Assembly: GCF_007565055.1 (NCBI RefSeq)
Contig: NC_044559.1
Coordinates: forward strand, 98,540,759-98,604,758
Direction: 5' to 3'
Origin: Rhinopithecus roxellana
Lineage: Eukaryota; Chordata; Mammalia; Primates; Cercopithecidae
DNA: 64,000 bases
The notes under the pieces were generated by a model. It had not been told where the DNA came from. It worked only from the letters and a program-made list of their open reading frames with translations, and searched no databases. The translations under genes and the position numbers were made by a program. Below are positions 36,446 through 47,654 of this stretch, piece after piece (the first letter of the stretch is position 1; every line of letters begins with the position of its first letter).

Positions 36446-37523
36446 AAGAGGATGTGTAGTAAACATTCTTTCCAGAATGCTCTGCAGTTCTTAGTGGTTT
36501 TCTCACTGCCATTAAACAGTCATGTGAGAAAGTCTCAAAGAAATTAAGTAAATGTTATACTGAATAAACAAATGATAAGGCTGGGGGGCGGGGAGGGAGA
36601 ATTGAGAACTTATCTGGACCTTAGTTAGTTCACATATAAAATTACAGGCAGTGAAACTAGGTTACTTCCCAGCTACTTCCCTCAGCACTCTGCATACCAC
36701 TATTCTGGCAAGTAAGGAACAGCAGATGCATGAAAATGAAAACTAGAATCTGTTTGCTCTTTCTTACTAATTTAACCTGTGGGTCTAAGAGGACTGGAGG
36801 TGAACTAAAGAAATGATTTTGCTTTACCTTACAAACTATAGAGGACTTTCTTTTTCACCCCAAATGGCCTTTCTAATTGTAGCTAAGTAGAAATAAATAG
36901 GACAATGTAAAAGGAAAACAATGTGATCTATAAAGATAAGTCCAGGCAAATGTAAACAAAGCTCACTTACTAAACATTTAACTTAAAAAATAAACAATAG
37001 TGCCATTAACCTCCTATTTTGTCCTTTTGTTTACATAAAACACCAGATAGATATGTCATTTAATTTAGACTTGGAAACTCACTTTATTTCAACCAAAATG
37101 ATATCCTCAGATGCTGTTCTGCTAAAATGGTGAAAGGCTGGATCAATAAAACTCTCAGAGTGTAACTGTAAGAATTATTTGTTGCCAAATAGTCTTCCTG
37201 TTAGACTGTATAAGGCTATTGTATTTCATAGTGAGCCTTTACTCTTATCACTATTTATATTTGCTCCTGAAAACATAATTTACAATAAAATTGCTGCCTA
37301 ATTTATGAGGAGAAAGTTAATGGACTGTGAAACCGAAGTCAAGTTTCATTGTGTATATATATGCAAACATAAACAGAACTTGAACAACTTCGTATTTGAT
37401 TTTCAAAGCTGGAATTCAGTGAAAAGGAAAGGACGGGGAAAAACCTGAATCACTTATTTAGTGAAATTTGTAAGTTTCACAGGAATTTAAGTCCTACTGT
37501 TGTTGATATGAACACACCTCACC

Positions 37524-37608
37524 TTGACTGACTTCACTGTTACGAGTGGCTCTTCTTTTCCACGTGCCGGATTTCGTTCTTTGTTTTCACCTTAAAACCT
37601 TCTCCCTG
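37524..37608 (-). CDS. ANK3: ANK3 last major coding exon, apparently frameshifted
   Basis: The exon begins CAGGGAGAAGGTTTTAAGG (QGEGFKVKTKNEIRHV), which matches the conserved ankyrin-G C-terminus apart from Asn for Lys. The remembered human protein then ends VEKKSHS and stops. Here the minus strand reads CACGTGAAAAGAAG, one G shorter than expected for His-Val-Glu-Lys. The normal TAA at 37541-37543 therefore falls out of frame, and translation would run through the donor (TCAAG|GTGAGG) into the terminal exon, giving the tail KRRATRNSEVSQGS and a stop at 24952-24954. The exon is 85 nt; 86 would be expected. It is either a true lineage-specific change or a single-base sequence error. Confidence 0.85.
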
Positions 37609-39111
37609 CTTTAAAAGGAATGTACATATTAAGATTTCATAGTAAAAGAGTTTTAGTTATAAAGCAGTCCCATTCTGATCCTTGGAGGCTGGATTAGGAC
37701 AAGTGAAACAGTTTAAAGCACTTTGTCACTTCATGTCCAAAAATACATACAATCTTTAGCTTAGCCACACAGTTTAGCATCATCAAGGCAAGCTAGAGAG
37801 CACTGTCAAAATGAATACAACATAATTGTACTCGACAATAATTCAGTAGGTTAGTGATAAATCAAAATAATGAGCAGCCTGTCCATTTCCTATAGTAGGC
37901 TAAAAGAAATCATCACCACAGCTCACAAGGCGGCAGAATTGTAAGCAATCTGTTGCAATGAGACTCAAACTTCTTAGTTAAGTACTAATCCATGGAAATG
38001 CTGTTGATCCGAGGGACTATTTTTTAGTGGAATTGCCAATGACTTCCTCTTACTGTCACACCAAGGAAGCATCTATTTTCGATAAACAAATCCTCTCTCT
38101 TCACTGTATTCTCGGGAATACAGCTTCCCGAGAGCAAGGCTGTGGCGCAAATACTCAGTTTTTACTCTATTTTTAACAGCAAACAAATGAAGCCTTTTCA
38201 ATTTTCTGATTTGCGCTTCTGATAAATTTTCAGTTTACTTTTTCTAATGTAAACATAGTCTATTGAAGTTTCTATTTTTAAATTGAAAAGGGTAGAGATC
38301 CGAGAAACAAGTGAAAAATAGCCAGAGATGTTTTCTCTGAGAGAAAGGGGTTGATTGGAGGGATTCTTTAACTGGCACATTGGAAATGGGCTGTTATAAA
38401 CCCAAAGAGGGGAACTCCCTCCTTAGATTAAGATGGAGGAATTCAGATTTCCCACAGAACGTGCTGGAAAGAGAAAATGTGTGGATCTGATGTGCAGATC
38501 TTGAACTGAGCCTTTTGCCATTCTAACTTTTAAAACCTGTGCTTTTGGAGTGTTCTCCACCCATGTCCCAACAGACACTCAGCTGAAGGCCAAGCCCTGG
38601 GTGAGGCTGAGGCACTGCTCTGAGGTTTGGTGGTGAAAGGTTTTATCTTCTTTCTCCCTCAAACTGGCACATTCTGTCCCCTATAAATGACCTTATCTCT
38701 GTGAAAATTCTGAAGACAGTAAAAAAAAAAAAAAAGTATGCAACAAAGAATGTTAGGAAGAAAAGTATTTTTCTTTGACTCTGATCAAATGCATAAGATG
38801 TCAAAAGCAGCAAACACTTCAAGCTGCCACACTGCAGATGCCAGCCTGTTAGCAGCAATTTCTAGGGAGCGCACAAAGCTTTTGTCCTCTACATTCTCTT
38901 TGGCAATCCCTCTCCATTACCACATCATCATGTTTTCTCTCTTGTGGGATAACAATTCGTCTTAATACTTTCCGAGTGATCTGTAGGAAGTAATGGTGAA
39001 AAGTAGAGATTTTTCTATTTCAGGAGGTGACACTACAGCACAAAAGTAGCAGAGTTTTTAATGCAGAAAATCTAAATTCCAAGAGAAGCATGAAATCTCA
39101 ATGATGATTAC
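37609..39111 (-). other. ANK3: ANK3 intron between cassette exon and last coding exon
   Basis: A 1.5-kb intron (GTAATC to TTTAAAG) free of recognised repeats apart from an A run near 38721. The lack of Alus suggests constraint, but no element can be named. Confidence 0.6.
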
Positions 39112-39195
39112 TTTTCTGGTGATGAGGTTGCCTTCTTCATCAGTAAATTGTTCTTCTGTGACAGATTCACCAGGAATGTTTTTTGCTTCCTCTCC
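39112..39195 (-). CDS. ANK3: ANK3 cassette exon, EEQFTDEEGN motif
   Basis: This 84-nt segment encodes 28 residues, GEEAKNIPGESVTEEQFTDE then EGNLITRK. It is bounded by ATCCTTTAG|GGAGAGG and AGAAAA|GTAATC, phase 0 on both sides. The VTEEQFTDE-GNI/L-T-K block is shared with the ankyrin-B and ankyrin-R tails, which supports a real exon. It directly extends the cassette at 46289-46375 (IIK-GEEAKN mirrors the IVKGDSVKD of ankyrin-B), so the two are probably used together. It then joins in frame to the last coding exon. Usage is inferred; no transcript data are available here. Confidence 0.83.
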
Positions 39196-39496
39196 CTAAA
39201 GGATGTGGCATAAAGATTAGCAACATACTAGATGGAGAAATCACACTAATCCAAACACCACACACATGCTCTGGAATTTTAGAGAAAGAAGTTGTAAATT
39301 CTACTTGCTACTCCAGTGCAAGGGAAAAAGGCTGACTTCACTGACAGTTATTTAGCAGTCAACAACATTCAAACATTAAACCTCAAGGATGTATAAGAGT
39401 GATGGTTAGCAACAGACTTCAGAAGGAAGAATTTGAAAATACATAATTATAGGATGCAGTTACACACTGTAAACCAAAAGGCTTCATATGTTGAAA

Positions 39497-39500
<4 letters not shown>

Positions 39501-39542
<42 letters not shown>

Positions 39543-39822
39543 AGGCGGAGTCTCGCTCTGTCGCCCGGTCTGGAGTGCAGTGGCCAGATCTCAGCTCACT
39601 GCAAGCTCCGCCTCCCGGGTTTACGCCATTCTCCTGCCTCAGGCTCCCGAGGAGCTGGGACTACAGGCGCCTGCCACCTCGCCCGGCTAGTTTTTGTATT
39701 TTTAGTAGAGACGGGGTTTCACCGTGTTAGCCAGGATGGTCTTGATCTCCTGACCTCGTGATCCGCCCGTCTCGGCCTCCCAAAGTGCTGGGATTACAGG
39801 CTTGAGCCACCGCGCCCGGCCA
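39501..39822 (-). mobile_element. Young AluY, Old World monkey type, antisense
   Basis: A run of 41 T, GAGGCGGAGTCTCGCTCTGTC, ending GGCTTGAGCCACCGCGCCC. The exact duplication ATGTTGAAACAAATTT lies on both sides (39488 and 39823). The long intact tail and TCAAGCC head indicate recent insertion in the cercopithecoid lineage. Confidence 0.96.
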
Positions 39823-40229
39823 TGTTGAAACAAATTTTAGCCAAGGATTAGAGCTCTGATTAGACTGTCTCTGAGCACTGTTTTTTTCTTCATTAGTTCT
39901 ACCAAATCTCTAGAGATTTTTGTGGATTGAGTTTTATCTAACTTGAACTAAGATAGTACCTTAGTTTGGACATGATATTTATCACTCTGGTTTATTTAAA
40001 AATTCATTCATTAAAGATAATACATACATTTTTTGAAAGATTATGAAAAAAGCTGAGGGTACAGAGAGAATCTTGTTTTAAAGACTGAATCTTTCATAGC
40101 TCTTAAAATAAGTGAGAATAACTGTGTCTGATATAGTACATAGTTTATACACTGAAGTATCTTCATTGCTATAGGTAAAAAAAATAGATAAAATCAATAC
40201 CAAGGGAATTTAAGATGATATCTTCTGAT

Positions 40230-40464
40230 CTATGCACCCACAATCTGTAAGAACATAAAGTTGTTTTGTAATAAAAAAAAATAATGAGAACAAAACAATA
40301 GTGTTTTAGTCTTTATTCTGTCATTTAAAGTCAGAATTGCCTCTCTACTGGCTGTAACATATGGCAGTCATAGAATGTGCTCACCATTGGCTGGCATTGA
40401 CAAAATTATCAGAGCCACTATCTTTTACATTCCAGTAACACAGAGTTAGAATCTGGCTTTCTGG
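40230..40464 (+). repeat. Left arm of large intronic inverted repeat
   Basis: Begins CTATGCACCCACAATCTGTA and ends near GTTAGAATCTGGCTTTCTGG. It pairs with the reverse complement of 40893-41147 at about 85% identity by eye. It lacks 14 nt (TTTGTTAGCAAAAC) present in the right arm. I do not recognise the family. Confidence 0.9.
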
Positions 40465-40892
40465 TTTGTTATCTAATTTTGGAGGGGAAACTCTGAGAGG
40501 TCTCACTCTGAGTTTTAAAAATAGAATACATTCTTAACTCTTCAGGGTGGGTGCCTATTTTCCTGTTCATAGACAGCTTGGTGGATTTAGATGGCTCCAC
40601 AGTATCTCTCCACTAGCTCTATGATTGTATAATAAGACAAACTACTCAGCAAAAGTAGAACCATATCTGCAATACATTACCTTCATTTGTGTTTAACTTA
40701 AGATATGTGCCACTAATAGTCTGCGAGAACAAGGATAAAAATCTTAAGGATGGATTAGTATTCCAGGGACCTATTGATCTGTCAGTCAAACTTCTTACTG
40801 AAAAGGTGAAATGGATAATGGTACTTGGCAGTGTACAGATGTGGCTTTGTTTTGTTTCAGGGAAAATGGCCAATCACAAAAACATCTGCCTT

Positions 40893-41147
40893 CCTGGAAA
40901 AGTGAGATTCTAACTCTTTGTGTTACTGGAATGGAAAAGATAGTGGCTCTGATAATTTCATCAGTGCCAGCCAATGGTGAGGAACATTCTATGATCTCCA
41001 TATGTCACAATCAGTAGAAAGGCAGTTCTGGTTCAAAATAGCAGAAGAAAGACTAGAACACTATTGTTTTGCTAACAAAGTTTTGTTCTCATTTTTTTTT
41101 TCTTATTACAAAGTGACTTTGTGTTCTTATAGTTTGTGGGTGCATAG
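40893..41147 (-). repeat. Right arm of large intronic inverted repeat
   Basis: Reverse complement of the left arm: on the minus strand it starts CTATGCACCCACAAACTATA and reaches AGAGTTAGAATCTCACTTTT. The spacer between the arms is about 430 nt and unrelated to either arm. Confidence 0.9.
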
Positions 41148-43326
41148 TTCATGACAATGGGTGGGACACTTAACTTATTTTTCCTCACTGTGATATAGGT
41201 GGAATGAAAATAAAACAAGATATTTCTTGATCTTGTTTAGTGCATCCCCAATCTTGCTTATGACAAGTTTGAATCAGCGCAGTGAAGAAAGGGGAGAAAA
41301 ACTGGGAAAATGTGGAGGTCTCATGTGAATGCACTAAAATTTGCAACACATTTTTAATAGGAGTGTTATTTGTATTTTCTATGGTTGGTGGTTTCGAATG
41401 TTTGGAAAAAACCCAAAATTTTATTTTAAAAGTAAAGTCATAAAGACAGCAAAAAAAAAAAAAAAAATCCAACAAAAAGTAATGAAAGTTTTCCTTATAG
41501 CTTAAACATGAATGACAAATATTTTTGAGCTAACTTTTGGAAATGTCCACCTCTTTGAGTGATAGACAGTTAAAGAACCCAGGAAAATCGCTAAAATGGT
41601 ATCCTATTGGGCAAGTAATGAATGAATCTTTTTGTGGGAAAAGATGCCAGTTAATTTTCGAATTGTCTGGACAATCTCTGAAAGGAACTATGAAGTAAGC
41701 ATATGTATAAGCATAGTGAATACATACAAGCGTATTGAGTTAGATTAACAGCCTTACAAAAAGCAAAACTCTACTTATAAATAATAAGCCCAAATGAATA
41801 GGGGAATAGATTAGATAGGAGTTGATTAAATAGATAGGAAAGACAGTAGGGAGTCATAACGTATGTTTTTAAAAAATTTACCCATCTTTAATTCTGTCAA
41901 CTACATTAAAGACCAAATGTTACCTAGGAGAGAGCTCTGAGGCCTCTCTTCCATGGGAGAAAGTAATCTCAATGAGTTTTTAAAGTTCTTGAAAACACTT
42001 AGTACTTTTAAGTAAACAAAATTGTCTCCGTGGTCTTGTTGACAACATCATTTCTGGCAACCTCCCTTCCCTTCCCCCTGACCATTATAAAGGAAAGTTA
42101 TAGCACGTGTGGTGTTAAATTTTCAGCTCTGGTGATGGCCTTAATGAAAATTAACTGTACTTCCCTCTGGACTCCTGCTAGAAGCACTACATTTTATAAC
42201 CTCTATTTCTCTTTGAATTTTTGAATAAAATGGAAGAGTGACAATATGAAATGTACCAATCTGCTTTGATGTATACATTAAAACTTCAATTGTCCAAAAA
42301 TAGGATTGATGTGATATATTTTACAAAAAGCAAGTACTAAGCAATATCAATAGTATAATCCATTTTTCTATCTAAGAAACCTACATATTTTACACACATA
42401 TTTGTATATCTGTGTAAAAACAATCTGAAGCTTGTGAACAGTGGCTACCTCTGGGAAATGGAATGAATGGATAGAACTTACCATACGTTTGAACTGCCTG
42501 ATTTAGGAGAAACATATATGTAAGCTCTTATTTAGAAAACCAGTAAAAATGTTGAAAAATTGAAATAAAAATACAGTTGTACTATATAGTAAAAATTTAG
42601 TTCTTTGAATTTTATGAAACTTCACAATAGTTTGGTTGTGTGTTGGTTTAAAGTTTTTTACCTTTGCAGTCACTGGATTTGCTAAGCAAATAAGGTAAAC
42701 TCAGGACTGGTTGGTAACTTAAATTGCTTCTAAGCATTTGAAACCACTGTGATATTATCAAATTGTATAGAGATCAAAATTTTATCAGCACATTCATTTA
42801 AGTCCCATGACAAATGGGAGATTTTGTTAACTTGACTCATTCTATAGGAGTTTGAAAACATTAAATGTAAAAACTTAAAACTTCATGGAAAAAGAATGGA
42901 TCCACTTTGAAAGTAAACAGACAAATCACTGTCACCTCATTTATTACACAAATGGAATTCTAAGAAGACAGATTTGCCCAGACTTTCAGCAATCCAATCC
43001 TTAGCATACATACTGCTTCCTCTGGGAGATACTTCCCAGCCAGAGCTAGCTCTGGGAGGGATGGAACAACGCCAGAATAGTTTTCAGAACTGGGATACTA
43101 AGTGCTAGGGGCCTTACAGTGTTAACTATGCTGGTTCAGTCCAGGTTTGGACAGCATCCATGAGGCAGGTCAAATTCCCAGCATTCCAGCCCCAGCAAAT
43201 GGTTCCCAGGAATGACAGCCCAATGCTGCCCTCTTCTGTGCCCCTGAAAAGGTCTGAATGGCCAAATACCTGATTTAGTCTAGCAAAAAGTATTCCTTTT
43301 TCATTTGTTCTGGAAGAGAAATACAT

Positions 43327-43621
43327 TTGTTCCTTAGTATCCCCAGGGATTGGTTCCAGGACCGCTGTGGATAGAAACATCTGCAGATGCTCAAATAAAA
43401 TGGTGTAGTATTTGCACATAAACTACACACATTCTCCCATATACTTTAAATCACCTCTAGATAACTTATAATACCTAATATAATATAAATGCTAAGTGAA
43501 TAATTGTTATATTACATTGCTTCTTACTTCTATTGTTTATTGTTTTATTTTCTGAAAATTTTAGATCGGAGGTTGGTTGAGTTTGTGCATGTGGAATGCC
43601 CAGATATGGAGGTCCAATTGT
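43327..43621 (+). mobile_element. MER2-like MITE
   Basis: GGGATTGGTTCCAGGACCGC, AATAAAATGGTGTAGTATTT, TAATACCTAATATAATATAA and GAGGTTGGTTGAGTTTGTGC match the MER2-like copies elsewhere in the window. Confidence 0.85.
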
Positions 43622-43740
43622 ATAGTATCGTGGAAAACGCACTTCACTAGAGGGCTAGGGATTAGGTTCTAGTCCCAGAGCTGCTGCTGTCTGGCTGTGT
43701 GATTTTGAGTAAATAAATTTATCTCCAATCTTCAGTTCTG
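43622..43740 (+). mobile_element. MIR SINE
   Basis: GGTTCTAGTCCCAGAGCTGC, GGCTGTGTGATTTTGAGTAA and AATTTATCTCCAATCTTCAG follow MIR sense order, directly adjoining the MER2-like element. Confidence 0.8.
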
Positions 43741-44163
43741 AGATCTTGGAAAGAGAGTAGTTTTAGTCTCAATGACCCATTTAGGTACTACATTCCCATT
43801 TTGTTTTTGACAAGAGATGATTCCCATGTCATATTTACCATATACTATTATAGTCCTTGAGCTCTTTTCCATTAGAAAGATAGCAACGTATGGAATAAAG
43901 CGAAGAGGAACAGAAGTGTGACTCTTTGCAATTGCCCCAAAAATTTGAACAGAAAAATAAAGTGTTTTTGTTATACCTATAGCTTCCAATGATGATTATA
44001 ACTATCTTTTAGCCTTTGTTTTTCCCATCTCATATGAAAGATATCTGTCAAAGCTTGTTTGTGAATGATCCTATTGTTTATACAATGCCTTCCTCAGTTA
44101 TAAAACTATTCTCCGATGACTCCACTCAATCTCTCTAAAATTACATTAACTTCAAGAAGTAAT

Positions 44164-44455
44164 GGGGCTGGGTGCGGTGGCTCACACCTGTAATCCCAGC
44201 ATTTTGGGAGGCCGAGGCAGGCGGATCACGAGGTCAAGAGATCGAGACCCTCCTGGCCAACATGGTGAAACCCCGTCTCTACTAAAAATACAAACATTAG
44301 CCAGGGGTGGTGGCGCATGCCTGTAGTCTCAGCTACTTCGGAGGCTGGGGCAGGAGAATTGCTTGAACCCAGGAGGTGGAGGTTGCAGTGAGCTGAAATT
44401 ACGCCACAGTTTCCAGCCTGGCCACAGAGCGAGACTCCGTTTCAAAGAAAAAAAA
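44164..44455 (+). mobile_element. Alu element
   Basis: GGGGCTGGGTGCGGTGGCTC to CGTTTCAAAGAAAAAAAAG. Confidence 0.95.
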
Positions 44456-46288
44456 GTATTTGGGGAGAATACAGACTACCCTGTTTTATGAAACCTACAA
44501 CATTATAGTGGATTTTTGTCTTTTAAAGCTAAGTTCTTAATGAAGATATTAATATGTTATAATCATATTTTAAGCTGAAAAACACAGATAACTTACTCTA
44601 GGAAAATTACTTAATAGCTAACTGGCTGGTGCATGTCTAGAATTCTGGGAGACCAAAGGAAACAGCCCTTATTGATTGGAGAGGTTTTTGTTTTTGTCTT
44701 CTCAGAGAAAAACTCCTTTATCCCCTGCCTTCCACTTTTTTTGCATGGCTATATTTGTTTTCTTTTGTCCTGGATAGAAGAAAGTCAGCTTCTGTCATGG
44801 GCAGCTATCATAACGGAATGTGGTAGATTTAGATGTAACATTAGTATGTGATATGTTAAGCATAAAAGACAAGGTCAAAGCACTAGGTGCTTTTTCTAGA
44901 TGTTTCACTTTAAAATATCATTTCTTGAAGATACTGATTATGAGAATAGCAAAAACTCAGAAAAACTGAATCAAGCATTCCCCCATCCCATCCCAGAGAA
45001 CAAGTGTGAGGTGACTGATTATGAGGATTTTATCGATAGCAGATTAAATACTTGCAATGTGCTAGACAGCAATAAGTAATTTGGCTTGCTTATATATATG
45101 GAATTTTCAGAGAAGTGATTCATGGTTTTTAAAGGAACCCTATTGAGCTTACAACTGATTTGCGGGATAATTCAAAATTTAGACAAGGATTTATTTTCTT
45201 CCCTAATGTTTCCAGAGTCTTAGAAAAACTGTATTAGGACAGATTTGGTGGAGTTTCTTCATGAAAAGTGAAAAGCAGCAGGATTAAGAAATTTTGGACA
45301 CCTGTGCCAACTTCTCTGCTTTCTGTTGGGTCTCTTGACACTTTGGGATTGGATATGCTTGATAAATGGTTTTCAATAGATAATTCTCTTCCTCTTCCTT
45401 TCTAGGGCAGTAACCAAGAAGCCTCAAATTATTTGGATCATATTCAAAAGGCTGTGCATTGAAAATGGCTTTCTAGTTCTCTGAACTCAATTATTCTAAC
45501 CCTAAGAAAGATCTAATGACGAAGTAATGAAGACAAGTGGCAGACTGCAAGAAGCATTCTGTGGAATCTTACTGTGCAAAAGGTAAATGGTTCAACAGAC
45601 CTTTGTGAAGGAAAGAAAGAATATTTATTAATGGTGTTTTCAATTGTGCCATAATAGGGAGGAATTCTATTTTCCATTTTTTAAATTGACTCCTATTCTT
45701 AAAAATACAGCTTGATTTTTTTTTCTTGTGTGTTAGTAAAGTTAAACACCTATTTCAGATTTTTTTGTTTTACTTGACTTGCATTTTGTCACATATATCC
45801 ATGCCAGGGTATAACCTCAACTTCTCAGTCACTGATTGCTTATGAAGAACCGGTTTTAATTTAATTCTTAAGGCAGTAGGAATTTGAGACTGAGAAGGAA
45901 GCCTTTTAATTCTTTCATTCTTTCTTCTTTATCTTGCCTCATACCTTATTACAGTTTCAAAGGTTTCAGTTGAACATTTGATATGAACTACTGTGTCATC
46001 AAGACAGAATCTTTGGTTATTCACATAACACTTCTTCAAGGAAAGCAGGATACAAATGCCAAGAATTCTCAAATAAAACTACAGCCACCACATGTCAAAT
46101 AGGCCTATACAGAATACCATGCAACATGGCTTTTTTTTTCTTTTTGGTTGTTGTTTTTACAAGCTTTCAAGGGTGCAAAAAATTTACACAAAGCCATTTC
46201 ATTATCAAGCATGCTGAAATTTCAAAACCACAAGGAAGGAGTTTCTAATAGTACAGCAATGCCACATAATGATCCAGCTACAGGATAC

Positions 46289-46375
46289 CTTTATAATCAA
46301 ACGCCGGCGAATAACTCGGGTAGTGACTCTCCGTTCTTCCTCTGAGCTTGAATCATTCTCACTGTCTTTCAAGTC
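46289..46375 (-). CDS. ANK3: ANK3 cassette exon with basic RRVTTRVIRRR motif
   Basis: This 87-nt segment encodes 29 residues: an acidic head (DLKDSENDSSSEEE) followed by a basic tail (RRVTTRVIRRRLIIK). It is bounded by ATTTATCAG|GACTTG and AAAG|GTATCC, phase 0 on both sides. The residues resemble the C-terminal tails of ankyrin-B and ankyrin-R, which have comparable RRIIVKG-type blocks. The exon fits in frame between SGSEQK and the next cassette exon. I infer that it is alternatively spliced because the ankyrin-G C-terminus I remember best joins SEQK directly to QGEGFK. The strong codon conservation pattern argues against chance. Confidence 0.85.
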
Positions 46376-46877
46376 CTGATAAATGCATTTTTAGTATAAT
46401 TTTACCATCACACTTAAAATAAAAGACATTCTGAGAAGGGAAATCAAGAAAGAATTACATTTACTTGATTTTTTTTTTTTTTTTTTTTTTGCCAACTAAA
46501 GAAAATCATGAGGTATATTTGTGAGAGTCTTTAAAAAAATTTAAGTGGAAGAAAAATTTTGGCCATGATTCTAAGTGAAATTACTCTGTGCATGTGTGTG
46601 TGTATGTGTACAGGTAAAGATCAAGGTAGTTATAAGTTATTAAAAAATAATTATGGAGCCTTTTTGGCATCAGAAACTACAATTAATCATTCATATTTCT
46701 TTTAAAACTAGTTTAAAATCTATATTCATCTGCCATGAATGTTTATACCTTTGTAATTTGGGCCACATTTCATTTGATCTACAGAAAGAGGCATAATTTG
46801 GAATTTTAGGAAATTTTGGTCAAATTTGACAACCTTATCAAAAGCTATTTTGAACTTTATTAAAAAGCAAATAATCT

Positions 46878-47172
46878 AGCTGGGCGTGGTGCCTCACACC
46901 TGTAATTCCAGCACTTTGGGAGGCTAGGGCAGGTCGATCACTTGAGGTCAGGAGTTCGAGACCAGCATAGTCAACATGGTGAAACCCTGTCTCTACTAAA
47001 ATACAAAAACTATCTGGGCGTGGTGGTGCGCACCTGTAAGCCCAGCTCCTCAGGAGGCTGAGGCAGGAAAATTGCTTGAACATGGGAGGTGGAGGTTGCA
47101 GTGAGCTGAAATCGCATCACTGCAGTCCAGCCTGGGCAATAGGGCAAGACTCCGTCTCAACAACAACAAAAA
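46878..47172 (+). mobile_element. Alu element
   Basis: AGCTGGGCGTGGTGCCTCAC to CTCAACAACAACAAAAAG. Confidence 0.95.
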
Positions 47173-47346
47173 GTAAAGAATTTTTATTAGCATATCTTAG
47201 CACATATATTAAGAGATTAATATCAGCGTAATTAGTACCTAACACATAACAGGTGCTGAGAAAGAATTTATTCAAATGAATAAAGGAATAAATGTGTAAA
47301 AGCTTGAAATCTTTTTTTAAAGAACTGATTTGAAATTAGAATATAG

Positions 47347-47654
47347 GCCGGGCGTGGTGGCTCAAGCCTGTAATCCCAGCACTTTGGGAGGCCGAGATGG
47401 GCAGATCACGAGGTCAGGAGATCGAGACCATCCTGGCTAACACAGTGAAACCCCATCTCTACTAAAAAATACAAAAAACTAGCCGGGCGAGGTGGTGGGC
47501 ACCTGTAGTCCCAGCTACTCGGGAGACTGAGGCAGGACAATGGCGTAAACCCGGGAGGCGGAGCTTGCAGTGAGCTGAGATCTGGCCACTGCACTCCAGC
47601 CTGGGCGACAGAGCCAGACTCCATCTCAAAAAAAAAAAAAAAAAAAAAAAAAAA
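47347..47654 (+). mobile_element. Young AluY, Old World monkey type
   Basis: GGCCGGGCGTGGTGGCTCAA with the TCAAGCC variant and GATCTGGCCACTGCACTCCA, a long A tail, and the duplication GAAATTAGAATATA on both sides (47332 and 47655). Confidence 0.96.

Larger units (their letters stand above)
24960..37523 (-). other. ANK3: ANK3 final intron
   Basis: An intron of 12.6 kb between the last coding exon and the 3' UTR exon, beginning GTGAGG and ending CCACAG. It is crowded with Alus, an LTR, a LINE-2 with a nested L1, MIRs and MER5-type elements. The repeat-free part at about 36650-37520 next to the coding exon holds nothing I can name. Confidence 0.7.
39196..46288 (-). other. ANK3: ANK3 intron between the two cassette exons
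   Basis: A 7.1-kb intron with an AluY, a large inverted repeat (40230-41147), a MER2-like copy, a MIR and an AluS. An exon-like segment on the opposite strand lies at 45406-45582. Confidence 0.65.
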
